Shown here: positions 11,282 through 22,789 of the stretch, one piece after another | Layout: each line of letters opens with the position of its first letter | Numbering within the stretch: position 1 is the stretch's first letter | Assembly: GCA_007570785.1 (NCBI GenBank) | Contig: ML662442.1 | Coordinates: 33,651,909 to 33,715,908, forward strand | Length of the DNA stretch: 64,000 bases | Direction: 5' to 3' | Source of the DNA: Antilocapra americana | Taxonomy: Eukaryota > Chordata > Mammalia > Artiodactyla > Antilocapridae | Position numbers and translations under genes: made by a program | The notes under the pieces: generated by a model | Database searches by the model: none | What the model saw: the letters and a program-made list of their open reading frames with translations, nothing else | What the model was told of the DNA's origin: nothing

Positions 11282-11907
11282 ACCTTTACTGCTTAATCAG
11301 TTCCTGGGGACTAATCTTATTGGCTTTAGTAATATGAATAACCACCTGGAATAACAGACTGGGAGACCTATAAGGACTTCAGAGCTCATGTATCCTTATC
11401 TCATCCTCTCCTTTTGTAGTCAAGTAACTCAGGAGGTTCAGTAGTCTGCCCAAAGTGTCACAGATATATTATGCTAGAGCCTAAGCAAGAAATCAGATCT
11501 CCAAGTTCCTTACCTGGAACTCTTCACCACAATTATAGAGAAATATATAGCTTGATATTTGAGCAACTGAAATCAAACTAAACTAATTAACGCAGAATTA
11601 TTGAAAAACTGAAGACTTTACTTGTTCAGTAATGAAGGAAAATGTTGCAAAAAATACTATTTTTTCTATTTGAATTTTCCATTATTGTCTAAATTTAGTC
11701 CCTGATAGCAATTTAAGGATGATTAATCTCTTCTTTAAAAAATAAATAATTTCTGCTAATTTCATAAGTAATTGTGTAAAAATCTAGTGATGATAACTTG
11801 TTACACTATTTCTAAGAAATACCTATAAATATTGCAATATGTATGACTTACATTCTCATTCTCTTTTAAGTAATCGCTTTACATTTGCAGTGGACACATT
11901 TTAACAG
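11282..11907. other. Unique sequence with a weak MIR-like stretch
   Basis: About 11370-11530 has the shape of a decayed antisense MIR (tcaagtaactcaggaggttc, then agtctgcccaaagtg and a trailing acctggaactc). The identification is weak. The rest is unique and AT-rich. Confidence 0.4.
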
Positions 11908-11909
11908 TT

Positions 11910-12486
11910 TTATTGTTGTTCAGTCTCTAAGTCATGTCCAACTCTTTGCCACCCCCATGGACTGCAGCATACCAGGCTCCTCTGTCCTCCATTGTCACCC
12001 AGAGTTTGCTCAAATTCATGTCCACTGAGTCAGTGATGTCATCCAACCATCTCATCCTCTGTCATCCCCTGCTCCTTTTGCCTTCAATCCTTCCTAGCCT
12101 CAGGGTCTCTTCCAGTTAGTCAGCTCTTTGCATCAGGTGGCCAAAGTATTGGAACTTCATCTTCAGTATCAGTCCTTCCAGCACATATTCAGAGTTATTT
12201 TCCTTTAGGATTGACTGGTTTGATCTTGCTGTGCAAGGGACTCTCAAGAGTCTTCTCCAGCACCACAATTTGAAAGCATCAGTTCTTCAGCACTCAGCCT
12301 TCTTTATGGTCCGACCCTCACATCCATACATAACTATTGGAAAAACCATAGCTTTGACTATATGAACCTTTGTCAGCAGGGTGATGTCTCTGTTTTTTAA
12401 TATGCTATCTAGGTTTGTCATAGCTTTCCCTCTAAGGAGCAAGTGTCTTTTAATTTCATGGCTGCAGTTACCATCTGCAGTGACCT
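11910..12486 (-). mobile_element. BovB 3' end, 5'-truncated
   Basis: Antisense BovB 3' terminus of ~580 bp, with blocks in the same order as the copy at 38811. It runs from gttgttcagtctctaagtc to ggctgcagttaccatctgc. A minus-strand frame ending near 12287 retains VTADGNCSHEIKRHLLL and VMYGCEGRTIKKAE, the C-terminal domain of the BovB ORF. It is 5'-truncated and non-functional. Confidence 0.92.
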
Positions 12487-12775
12487 CAGAACAAAGATTC
12501 TCAAAATTGCATATTGGAAAAAGAAGCACATAGATGTGATAACCACTGGAAACTGTATTAGGCCACATGATACTTATAAAATTTCCCTTGGGTAATCAAG
12601 AGGTATCTATGGTTTGGTAGATTTTCAACAACAATAATTTTTAAATGTATGTTTTATGAAGTTCACCATGTTTTCAGGTCACAGATAGAGTGACTAAATT
12701 GTGTTCCCCTATAATTCATATTTTGTAGCCCTAGCATCCAATGTGACTGTGTTTGGAGATAAGGCTTTTTAGGAC

Positions 12776-12817
12776 TTAATAAGGTTAAATGAGGGTTTCC
12801 CAATTTAACCTTATTAA
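12776..12817. repeat. Perfect 15-bp inverted repeat at SINE/LTR junction
   Basis: Arms 12776-12790 and 12803-12817 are exact reverse complements around a 12-nt loop. The left arm is LTR sequence. The right arm replaces part of the Bov-tA head. Confidence 0.9.
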
Positions 12818-13026
12818 AAGCGGTGCTAATGGTAAAGAACTCTCCTGCCAATGCAGGAGACATAAGAGATGCGGATTCAATCCCTAGGTCGAGAAGATCC
12901 CCTGGAGGAGGACATGGCAACCCACTCCAATATTCTTGCTTGGAGAATCCCATAGACAGAGGAGCCTGCTGGGTTACAGTCCATAGGGTCACAGAGAGTC
13001 AGACATGACTGAAGCAACTTAGCATG
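12818..13026 (+). mobile_element. Bov-tA SINE within MaLR-like LTR
   Basis: Sense Bov-tA from ggtaaagaactctcctgcc through the B-box-like gattcaatccctagg to the BovB-derived half (ggcaacccactccaatattc, agtcagacatgactg). The first ~20 bp of the head are disrupted by the inverted repeat annotated at 12776-12817. Confidence 0.9.
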
Positions 13027-13681
13027 AAGATTAAGTCAGGTCATAAGGGTGGGGTCCTAATCCAATAGGATTAGTGGTTTTACAAGAAGAGAAGCAGAGA
13101 GAGGTCTCTCCCCAGGTGCAGGTACCCTGAAAAGCCCATTTGAGCACACAGTAAGAAGGCAGCCATCAGCAAGTCAGGAAGAGAGATCTCACCAGAGCTT
13201 TGACTGTGCTGGCACTATGATCTCAAACTTGTAGCATCCAGAACTATAAGAAAATAAATTTCTGTAGTTAAAGTCAACAATATATGGCATTTTGTTATGG
13301 TTGCCAAAGCCAAGAAGTAGCATCCATATGAAACGGAGACACTGGAGTGCTGTGGAGAAGCAGTACATACCCCAAGACTAGAGTTAGAGCAGAATTTGGA
13401 TGAGACCAGGAATCAGGATAAAGACAAGACTAAGACAATAGATGGAGCGGAGTCATTAACTAATTAAGACTGAACCAGGATTTAGCATAGTAAGAAAGAG
13501 TTTAGGCTTTGGACTTAAACTAAGGCACCTTTTTTCTCTACCTTCTACATGGTGCAAGAGTTTAAGGTTACTTAACTACCACATTTTACTTCTGGTACTT
13601 CAAAACTAATCCTAAAATGGAGATAATAATGCTTTATCACATATCCATAGGGAAAAATGGTTACTATAAAATAATAATTAA
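13027..13681. other. End of MaLR-like LTR, then unique sequence
   Basis: Up to about 13310 this is the right part of the LTR-like repeat. Positions 13311-13681 hold no recognised repeat or frame. Confidence 0.5.
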
Positions 13682-13684
13682 CAA

Positions 13685-14190
13685 GGCCTTCCTGGTGGGC
13701 TCAGTGGGTAAAGAATCCACCTGCACTGCAGGAGATGTGGGTTCAATCCCTGGGTCAGGAAGATATCCTGAAGGAGGGGATGGCAACCCATTCCAGTATC
13801 CTTGCCTGGAGAATCCCATGGACGGAGGAGAGACCTCAGCTAAATAGAGTTGGGTGATCAAAGGGGGCGCTCTCATGCCTTGCAACCATAGCAGAGCCAC
13901 AGGAAGAAGAAAACCTCCTTTTCTGACAAGGACTCAGCCAATGAAAAGCAATGGACTCTGTTACTACAGCCTTCCCAACTTCCTTTTCCTCTTTGTATAA
14001 GCATTCTCATTCCCTTGCTGTTGGGGAACTTGCATGTGGCTCGTGATGGTTGCAGACCCTGAATTGCAATTTTCACTTGATCCTGAATAAACCCATCTTT
14101 GTTTTAGCCTAGGAGTTTCAGGTCAGCATTAGTATCTGGCACAGTGTCACAGAAGCGTCCGGCACGACTGAGTGACTAAACAACAACCAC
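13685..14190 (+). mobile_element. Bov-tA SINE split by LTR-like insert
   Basis: The tRNA head and most of the body (13685-13831) are sense Bov-tA, with head cttcctggtgggctcagtgg and internal gttcaatccctgggtc. The copy resumes at about 14142-14190 with cggcacgactgagtgac. The ~310 bp between is foreign (annotated separately). About 20 bp of SINE expected at the junction are missing. Confidence 0.75.
13832..14141 (+). mobile_element. Endogenous-retrovirus LTR-like insert in Bov-tA
   Basis: The insert is laid out like a small LTR: a CAAT-like ccaatgaaaagc near 13937, a TATA-like tataa at 13996-14000, and an AATAAA signal at 14086-14091, with spacing that fits U3-R. No internal viral genes are next to it, so if it is an LTR it is a solo one. 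The termini were not resolved and the family was not identified. It encodes nothing and could alternatively be an unrelated promoter-like repeat. Confidence 0.5.
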
Positions 14191-14284
14191 AAAAGGCACA
14201 TGTCAACATCTCAGAGAACTGTGACCATGTATAGCAGCCAAAGTCAGAGAAGCTGGAGTCTGAACTAGTCTACATTCATTTTTC

Positions 14285-14420
14285 AAGCCCCAAATATTAA
14301 TTGCCTACTTACTATCTGCCAGGCTCTATTATAGGTGCTGGAAATAAAGCAGTGAGCAAAACAAAAACAAAACAAAATCTACCTTTATGAAGCTTACATC
14401 CTAGAGGGACTTAAGGAGTC
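14285..14420 (-). repeat. L2 LINE 3' end (antisense)
   Basis: Antisense L2 3' terminal pattern: ctatctgccaggctctatta, then ggtgctggaaataaagcag, an A-rich block, and gaagcttacatcctagaggg. Much decayed. Confidence 0.7.
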
Positions 14421-14537
14421 TTAAAGTCAAGACAAGATCCTGGGGCTGGTAGACTCCTAAGTCCTCAACCATGTCCTATATCCAAAAAGGTCTTGTTCTG
14501 GGCAACTCACACAGTCCTTGGGAATGGCTAAATATAT

Positions 14538-14562
14538 GTTTTGTTTTGTTTTGTTTTGTTTT
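14538..14562. repeat. (GTTTT)5 pentanucleotide repeat
   Basis: Five uninterrupted GTTTT units. Confidence 0.95.
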
Positions 14563-17500
14563 AAAGTATGCTGTCAAGTAGCTTGTCACATATATGATAA
14601 ATTTTACTTATTTCTTTTTTAAGCATGCATGGAGGACTCTTGTTTGACATGGCATTTTCCATTACTCTTATTCTCTAAGAGCATTGCTTTTCTTCATCTC
14701 TTTCCTCTAGAGAGACAAACTTTATATAAAGACAGCTTTCTTATCCTAAAAAGAAGTATACCTTAATCTACCCATTGTCCAGTAATGTTTAATTGATTTT
14801 CCTGAATCTTGTGTCTAAAATATTTCAGCCTTAAAAAAGGAAAACATACCTTAAATTGGGAAGTTAAAGCTTCACAACAATACCCTTTTAAAGGGGTCCC
14901 TTGCTGTCACCAGCTCCATTTCTTGTATTTGTGGACATCTGTTGGGGACAGTCTGGTAACCTCCTAGGGTCGGGGGATGGGAGTTGTTCCCACTTTTCCA
15001 GTTACCATTCATCTTCCCCCCTTCGATTCTGAAGGCAACTAAAATGACTGGACTCTTGCTGCATAAATAATTGCAGAGTAGATTTTGTTTGAATTGGGGG
15101 CCACTTGCCATGTTATCTGTTGTGGTTGTCATTCTTTTGTCATCCAGTGTGAGGGCTGATCTGTAAATGGACTTGGTTATGATTCATAAAGTGTTTTTCC
15201 CATCTAAACATCCATTCTCCTAGACATATTTCTGAAGTAACAGTGTAACAAAATATGTTGTACTTTTGTTGCTTTGGAAATGTACCTTATTTTTGTTTAT
15301 TGTTTTGAGGCAACCTGAGTTCATGTATATACAGTCCAAAATCAAAACAGCTAAAAGAAGCACTGGTATCAGCTGCCTATTGTTGTATGCTTAAATAAAA
15401 GAAAGGAAAAAGGAAGAGTTAACTGTTTTGGAAAAATGTCAATGAATATGCAGTTGTGGTAAATAAATAACCTCTAGAAACACTGCTGAAAGCAAACTGA
15501 ACTTATTCCAAAATTTTTTTTCATGTTTAAAGAAACTTTAGGGTTTCTTTTTTCATTTCTATAGAAATGCATAAATGCATCAGATTTGCCCAGATACAGA
15601 AAACTATTCTTACTTCAGTAAATTTCCTTCTTTTGGTTTATCATGTGCATCATGGAAAAGTATGATTTTACAGAGTTTGTTGCTTTTAAATTAAGAATGT
15701 CAAATAAATACAGCCTTTCAAACAGCAAACAGCTTTGCCAAGAGTATTTCTTCTATTACAAACTAGAACACCTCTCACAGGACTAACTCCTTTGTTAGTA
15801 AGGTAAATTCTAGAAATGGATTTCAGAGTAAAGACCTCAGTGTTTGTTTTTATTCCTGTGAAACCAATGAACTGCTGACAAAGAGAGCTATAATGTGCCA
15901 CCATAGTTTAGCAATAAGGTACATTTCAGAGTGGTCTTTATTGCCTTTTGAGGGTTGAATATTGCTACCTTTAGCTACGCAAGCACACAACACGCTGTTT
16001 TACAGAACAGTAGCCTGGACGCTTAGCTCTCATTTGAGCCCCACCTGAATATTATACACACTCCTTAAAAATGTCAGATGTTTGGAGTGGTTATAATACT
16101 GTGTCATTATGATCCCACAGGTTTAAGTCTGAAATACTCTCAACTTGAAAGAATAAAAGGATATGTTTTTCCATTTCTTTTTATGCCATTCTATTTCCTA
16201 TAAAATTGCAACCCTATTCAAAAGGCCTATTTCAAGTGTATTCTTTTAGATAATAAATGCAAACATAGTTTTGATACATACTTCCTTGAACCTGAATGTG
16301 AAAATCTGTAATACGTCGCATTCAAACTGCAATAGAATCGCATTCCAGTTCTCAGGAGAGCAGGGGAAATGGGTAGGAAAATATAGCATAACTTTCAAGC
16401 CCTGGTGAAATGCCTCCTTGGCATTTCCTGGCATCTCTCCTTGTGAGATACACACAGATGGGCACAGGTGACTGAAACAAGAAATGGGAAGGGAGTTTGT
16501 CACTCAGTCACTTAGCAGGAGAAGCTTTAGAGCAGGATTCTCAGCTCTGGGTACACAAGAGAATCCTCGGGCAGCACACCAGTTCTTAAGAGTGACTAGC
16601 ATGTAAGTTAAGACCATAGAGCAGATAGGTATGTAAGACATAAAAATAGATTTATAACCCAGAGCCTCCCTCTGTGCCTTTTTAAAAACTTATAAATGTT
16701 CAACAATTATATCTTCCTTTGTTCTTGGAGGTGGCATGAGATGGGAATGTAGGTGTTTTATCATTGACCCTGGGTAGGCATCCACTAAATGTTTTGTTGC
16801 CCATACAAGTCCATTCCTAGCAGCAGCCCTTTAGCTTTAGTTGAAGGTGGCAAGCGTGTATGTTAACAGTCTGCGTGAATGCAAAACTCTCGTGAAAAGC
16901 AAGACTGGCTCCTTCAGAAATGTTCTCTTCGTTCTGATTAAAAATCTGTTTCCACAAATGCTACAAGTGTCTTTTTCTTGCAACGTATCCATTTATATTT
17001 TCAACAGCATTTGTTGGTCTTTCTTTAAAAAGTTCTTCATTCAAGGACCACACTGCAACCAAAGATCTTTTATGTATAATCTGGTAGATGATAGACATTT
17101 GAAATTACTGTGGCAGGTGTTTTCACATTGTCTCTGCTGATCTGATAAAAAGCATAGTGCCAGAAAACAGCATGAAGAGCATAAATTCCTCAGAATCAAC
17201 TTGAAGCACCCTTTTGAAATAAGAATTGCTATAAAGAAGCATTTTGGAATGAAGTAAGGATGGAGTGAACAGTCTTTGAGGTGAAAATACATTTCTGTAA
17301 AATAAACGTATTTCTTTGATGGAGACTACATACACTGTGTTTTAATTTATTTATCATTATTACTGTTTTTAAGATTTTTTTTCTGCCACCATCTACATTA
17401 TGGCCCTAGGAAGCCCACAGGAGAGCCAGTAGAAACAACTCCATGTGTGTTTATGGCAAACTGCTTCAATATATTTCATTATAATTCTTAGAATAAAAGT

Positions 17501-18634
17501 TTAATAAAGGGATGAAGAAACACTGAAGTCTGAAGACTAAAAAATTCAGAGAAATTATCTCTTATATATGATGGCCTATCAGTGCCAGCAGTAATCTGTA
17601 AAACCAGTGGCAGCTGTTAAGTAATTTATGGGGAAACAAAAATCATTTTTATATTACTTTTACAGCAGACAATAACATTCCATAGGCTCATCACATTTTT
17701 AATCTGGACTTAAAGAAAGTCCTGCTGTGGCAATTTTTAAAAGAAGAGTTCCATTTATCTCTTTCCAAGTAGCTCCTTCTCTTCCTTCTGTGTCCTTCCC
17801 CCCATATTCACCCTCCCTAACCCAACTTCACCCACCCTCCCACTTCATAAAGATGTTTATGGAATATGGAAGCAGTTCTGTCTTGCTGTTGTTCTGAGTA
17901 TTCTTAATATAATGCCTCCTGTATTTCAGAAGTATCTAAGGAGGTCAACTAATACAATATCACTTTGATTGCTTATTTAAATTTTGGATGAGGAGAACTC
18001 TGAACCAATTCCCTGAATTTGTCATAATCATAATTTAGTTATCCACAGCTGTGTCATTAAATTTAAGGCCTTTCAAGAGTATGTTTGTTATTACAGCTCT
18101 TAATATCTAATAACAATGTCCATCTCCACTTTGCTGACTCACTAATGGGTATTGGTCTCAAATTTTCTTCTTTTATTTCCAGTTAAAGATTATACTAACA
18201 GAGTGATAGAAAAGCAAGACCTTCAGCTTTTTCAGATATTATACATTAATCTTCATAAATCTTTTCTCCCCCTTTTCAATCTACCATTTTAGCATTAGAA
18301 GTCTGTATATTAAACTGAAACCCAAGAATGGCATTTCAGAACTTAACATCCTTCAACAGCTATAATCCACCTTGCACTTTCATAATAGAGAAAGGGGATA
18401 TGAGAAAATCCTGAACTAAAATGTGAAACTTGTCCCAGCTAAATCAAATAATCAATGGGAACAATAACATTAAGATATGCCAACTGAAATGAGTTAATAT
18501 ATTTTGGTAAAAGTGGTTATATTTAATAGCTTGTATTACCACCAAAAGGAAAAAAATCGTTGCTTATATGTGAACTTTTCACTCAAATTATTCACTAATC
18601 TGTTTAACAAAGTGTGTGAGATCATTGAGAATAT

Positions 18635-18990
18635 TGCAAGCACTTGTCTAATAAGTAGAGATTTAACAGTAAATAAGATAGACATAAGATAGATAATAGT
18701 AAATAAGCTTCATGGTGCTTACAGCCTGCAATTAAAGAGACAACAGCATCTATATGACAGGGACTTGGATTGGACAGAACAGGTTCTACAGGCTCTAGGG
18801 AAAGGACATCTAGGGAGAGAACAGTCAAAGAGGTCTTCCTGAGGGAAGTGACATCCAAGCTGAGATTGAAAAGAACAGGAGACATTAATCAAACTGATTG
18901 TGACAGTGATCTAGGCAGAAGATAAAGAACCTAACGTAGTCAAGAAACTGGGAAAAGCCCTGGATGAATGAATGAGCAAGGGCACAGTGG
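18635..18990 (-). repeat. L2-like LINE fragment (antisense)
   Basis: The order of landmarks is that of an antisense L2: caagcacttgtctaataag, cttcatggtgcttacagcc, an aaagaggtcttcctgagg block, then gtgacatccaagctgag and tgaatgaatgagcaagg. Divergence is high. Confidence 0.6.
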
Positions 18991-21725
18991 AGTGGAGACA
19001 GACGAGCTTGGAGAGCAGCCAGGACCCCGCCCTGCAGGGTCACAGTCAGAGGGACACAAGATGGGAGGCAGCTGGCTGACTCGAGGTACCTGTGGGTATC
19101 CAAGTGAAGTTGCAACATGCAGAGCCTGCATTGCCAAAACAATACAGGATGATTTGGCTTTGAAATTATTATTTAGTAGATAAATATGAAGAAGTAGTTA
19201 AATTTCTTAGTTTCCTGGCTAGTTTTCTAGAAAATTCTTTAATTTCTCTCCTGCTACTTTTATTTCACTGAATTACTATATCTGTAGTTTTCTCAACAAA
19301 TTTCAGTATTCTATGCTTAAAACATTTTGATTAATTGAAGTTTTCCTGTTCTAATTGCTCATCTTTAATTACTTTGCATTTTTTTCAACCAGAAATTTAT
19401 GTAACTAAAAATGTTGTGTCCGTTCATGTAGAAGTACAAAAATAGAAAATGTAACAGTCTCTAGTGTTATGCTGAGAGTCGATTCCATGGAAGTTTAATT
19501 CCCCATGCTTGTCAAAAGTTGTTAAAACAGTGCTTGCCTTTTTTGAATATAAAATGTGGGTAGACATGTACTAATATATCAAAAAATGACACTTTGTCAA
19601 AGAGGGCTTTCATGGGAAATGTTCTGAATAAAATGTTTTCTTTTTAAAAGAACCCAACCTGTTTAACATTCCAAAGCAAACACAAAAGAACACAAAATGC
19701 CTGAACTTACTGCCAGTCACAACAGTCAGCTTCATTTACTTTTTAATACTTTTTCTTTATATTCCAAAAATTGTTCCCCAAAAAACTATCAGTTTTATTC
19801 CATGATAACCCTGGTTTGAAGTAAAATAAAAGTAGCTCTGACCCTCCTCAAAATGGATTCTTTTCAGAATTACTAGCACTTCTAATAGTATAAAGATGAT
19901 ATGGTTGGCTATGTCTACCGTTAGACTCAGTGTAATTATATGTGAAGCAACAATTCCCTTATCTATTAGGAACACTTGCTGCAGTGAACTGCATTTCACT
20001 GTCTGGCAGATGAAATACTGAATTAAAATCTCAAACTAGTTTCTCAAGTTTTTTTCCCCCAGTTATTTAAAAATCTTTTAGCCTAGGGGAAGATGGTAGC
20101 CAGAAAATAATGGGAAACAGATGGTATTTAAAGGTTTGAGCAAGATGAACAAAGCAGATGTGTTAATATCTTCCTGGTCCTCAAAATTGTCCCACTCCAT
20201 TGTGATTACTTTGAAACGGTTCTAATCCTTTGAACCTTCTAAGGACGTTCAGAGTTAAGATAATGGTTGATAGTTGAAATGTTAAATGGTAAATCAATAC
20301 ATAATTGTCTTTGATCAAAATCTCATATTATCTTATCTAAACAGGATAGATATTTTTTATATGTTACCTACATACTTTGCAGAGAATGCACCCAAATCTA
20401 GCTCTTGAGTAATAATATCTATTATTCATTGTGTAGAGAATGAGGGAGAAGGACTGAAAGAAATAGAAGCAGATGCCAGTTGAGGTAATTGAGATACAGT
20501 ATAAACTGAAGGAATATTGGAATGCCACATAATAATATTAGTGTGAAAAGATGAGAAATATTCTATACAATTTTATCTGATGTTTAAGCTAAGTCAGAGT
20601 CTATAGCGTGCTCTGAATTAAATTCCTAAAAGGTCAAGATGAGGGAGAAGGATGCAGATGGTTTGAACTAATGTTAGATAATTGTAGAAACAGATTCCCC
20701 CAACTATAAGCACTCACTGGAGAGTAGAAGGCCCAGGTTTTAATAAAATATTAGAAAAGTCTGCAATATTGGTATGAGAATATATTAATATTGGGAACAA
20801 CAGATGTATTTTTGCTTAGGAAGTTAAATTATATGTCATATGTATAAAGAAACATCAGTGGCATATCAATATTTGATTCTTCTACGTTAGCCATGCCAGA
20901 GACCCCTCAGTCATACCTAATATAAATGGCTCACTATGGGTTCACAAGTGAAACCAATAAAAGATGCAGACTGATTCTGATTTCTTTTGTATCAAAATCT
21001 TATAGCACTTTTTGAGCTATTTTATACATTAATTTCAAAATAGATGAGGCAGTAACACTGAAGTTTAGCTAATTATGTTTAAATTAAATACAAGCATTTA
21101 GAATAACCATTTTAATTAATACAAGACTTGGGCAACTAATCATTAAAAGTGGAATTGGTAACTTGAGATTTATCACTCTAAAACCACTTGTATCACATTT
21201 TTAATGAATTCTTTCCTCTACTTCAATGGAAGATAAAATATTTCTCCCCAAATTGGCTGCTAATAAAAGATAACCCTTTCTTGGGTCACGGTTGTCAATT
21301 TGATACTGAATCAGAGCAAATATATATATTTAACATGCAAAAGTATAGTTACTGTTTGCTAAACCATTTTCAACTTGACTTATATTTTAGTTCTATAAAT
21401 GCCTAAGAAAATCCCTAATAATTGTAGTAACATTTATTACTGAAAAAATGGATATATTTTGGTGTTTGTTTTTTTACAATTTTTATGGATGAGACTCTGA
21501 TGAAGAACAAGATCTAAGTAATTTTGTGATTTAATTTTTAATTAAAATAGTATATAACAATTTCAATTGCAGTTGGATATGAGGAATAACACTTTGAATA
21601 GCTTCAGTTTGTAAATATACTTCAAACGTTATATTTGTGAGAATATACAAATGTATTGATATAATCAAATTTGTATATAAAAATATATATTTAAACAAAT
21701 CATTAGCTAATTCTTTTTCTTATGT
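18991..21725. other. Unique sequence, 2.7 kb
   Basis: AT-rich, with no recognised repeat, RNA gene or coding frame. The short GC-richer segment at 19000-19110 has overlapping open frames on both strands, none of recognisable character. Confidence 0.5.
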
Positions 21726-22545
21726 TTCAGTCTTTATTTTTCCTTTAATTATAGTTGATTTATAATATTACTGGAGAAGGAAATTGCAACTCACTCCAGT
21801 ATCCTTGTCTGGAAAATCCCATGGACCATGAGGTCGCAAAAAGTCAAACACAATTGAGCAACTAATACTTTATAATATTATATTAGTTTCAGGAATATAA
21901 CATAGTGATTCAATATTTTTATAGCTCATACTCCATTTAGGGTTATTTTAAATTATTGGCTATATTCTCTGTGCTGTACAATATATCCTTGTATCACTTA
22001 TTTTATACATAGTAATTTGTACCTCTTAATCTACCCCTTCTTGCCCCTTTCCCACTAGTAACCACTAGTTTTCTATATCCTTAAGTCTGTCTCTGTTTTG
22101 CTATATTCATTCATTTTATTTATTTATATTCCACATATAAGTGATATCACGCAGTATTTCTCTTTCTCTGTCTCACTTATTTCACTAAGCATGGATCAAC
22201 TGCCAGGTCAATCCATGTTATTGCAAATGGCAAATTTTCATTCTTTTTTGTGATTGAGTAATATTTCATTGTGTCTGTGTGTGTGTTTGTGTGTACCACA
22301 CCTTCTTTATCCATTCATCTGGTCATCTACTATAAATATATAATGCTGCTATAAACATTAGGGTGCATATATCCTTTCAAATTAGCATATTTGTCTTCTT
22401 CATTTATATATCCAGTAATGGAACTGCTGGATCATGTGGAAGTTCTATTTTTAGTGTTTTGGGGGAAACCTCCATAATGTTTTCCATAATGGCCGTACCA
22501 GTTTACATTCCACCAACCGTTTAGAGTTCCCTTTTCTCCACATTG
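21726..22545 (-). mobile_element. Antisense L1M 3' region, split by BovA
   Basis: The plus strand reads as the reverse complement of an old L1 3' UTR and ORF2 end: ctgtgctgtacaatatatcc, cccactagtaaccactag, a ccacatataagtgatatc block, aatccatgttattgcaaatg, and cataatggccgtaccag. No open frame survives. Confidence 0.85.
21772..21868 (+). mobile_element. BovA SINE (headless) inside L1M
   Basis: About 95 bp of BovB-derived SINE half (gcaactcactccagtatcc, aatcccatggaccatgagg, agtcaaacacaattgag). It is flanked by ttataatatta repeats in the host L1M (about 21760-21771 and 21870-21881). Confidence 0.85.
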
Positions 22546-22559
22546 GCTGCTTCTTTCAG

Positions 22560-22650
22560 TACAATGTAACTATCATTTAGCACATTTACCCTGATACATT
22601 GTAAGTGCTTAATAAATGTTTGTAAATTGAGTGAATAAATATATTAATAC
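22560..22650 (+). repeat. L2/MIR-type 3' end fragment
   Basis: The gtaagtgcttaataaatgtt block followed by gagtgaataaat is the shared 3' terminus of L2 and MIR. It is too short to choose between them. Confidence 0.45.
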
Positions 22651-22673
22651 ATTTTAAAAAGCATCTTTTAGGG

Positions 22674-22785
22674 CTTCCCTAGTGGTCTGGTGGTTAAGAC
22701 TGCATTTCCAATGTAGTGCTCATAGGCTCGATCCCTGGTTGGAAAACTAGGATCCTACATTCTGTGCAGTGCAGCCAAAAAAAAT
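22674..22785 (+). mobile_element. CHR-type SINE
   Basis: The tRNA-like head (gggcttccctagtggtctgg, tggttaagactgc), B-box-like gctcgatccctggttgg, and aggatcctacattctgtg followed by an A-run match the sense CHR family, also seen at 3813. Confidence 0.85.
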
Positions 22786-22789
22786 CTAC

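Larger units (their letters stand above)
12683..13310 (+). repeat. MaLR-like LTR interrupted by Bov-tA
   Basis: The outer parts (12683-12802 and 13027-13310) resemble an old mammalian MaLR-class solo LTR. They include a gactgtgtttggagataagg block, a gtcataagggtggggtccta block, a ccagaactataag block followed by an AATAAA signal at 13253-13258, and a terminal ggcattttgttatgg. The family is assigned from memory of the general pattern. A Bov-tA occupies the middle. Confidence 0.55.
14191..18634. other. Unique sequence, 4.4 kb, with small old repeats
   Basis: Mostly unique and AT-rich, with an L2 fragment (14285), a pentanucleotide tract (14538) and a possible MER5-like remnant (16510-16600, weak). 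The stretch 16800-17340 is high-complexity, repeat-free and might be conserved. No exon with splice signals was recognised. Confidence 0.5.

Noticed and set aside
12823..13008. Frame reading like NSPANAGDIRD
   Set aside because: This is the translation of a Bov-tA SINE. The same residues recur in other SINE copies (13617, 31236, 56107).
13685..13831. tRNA gene
   Set aside because: The A/B-box-like head is that of a Bov-tA SINE and does not fold as an intact tRNA gene. The same holds for the other tRNA-like heads.
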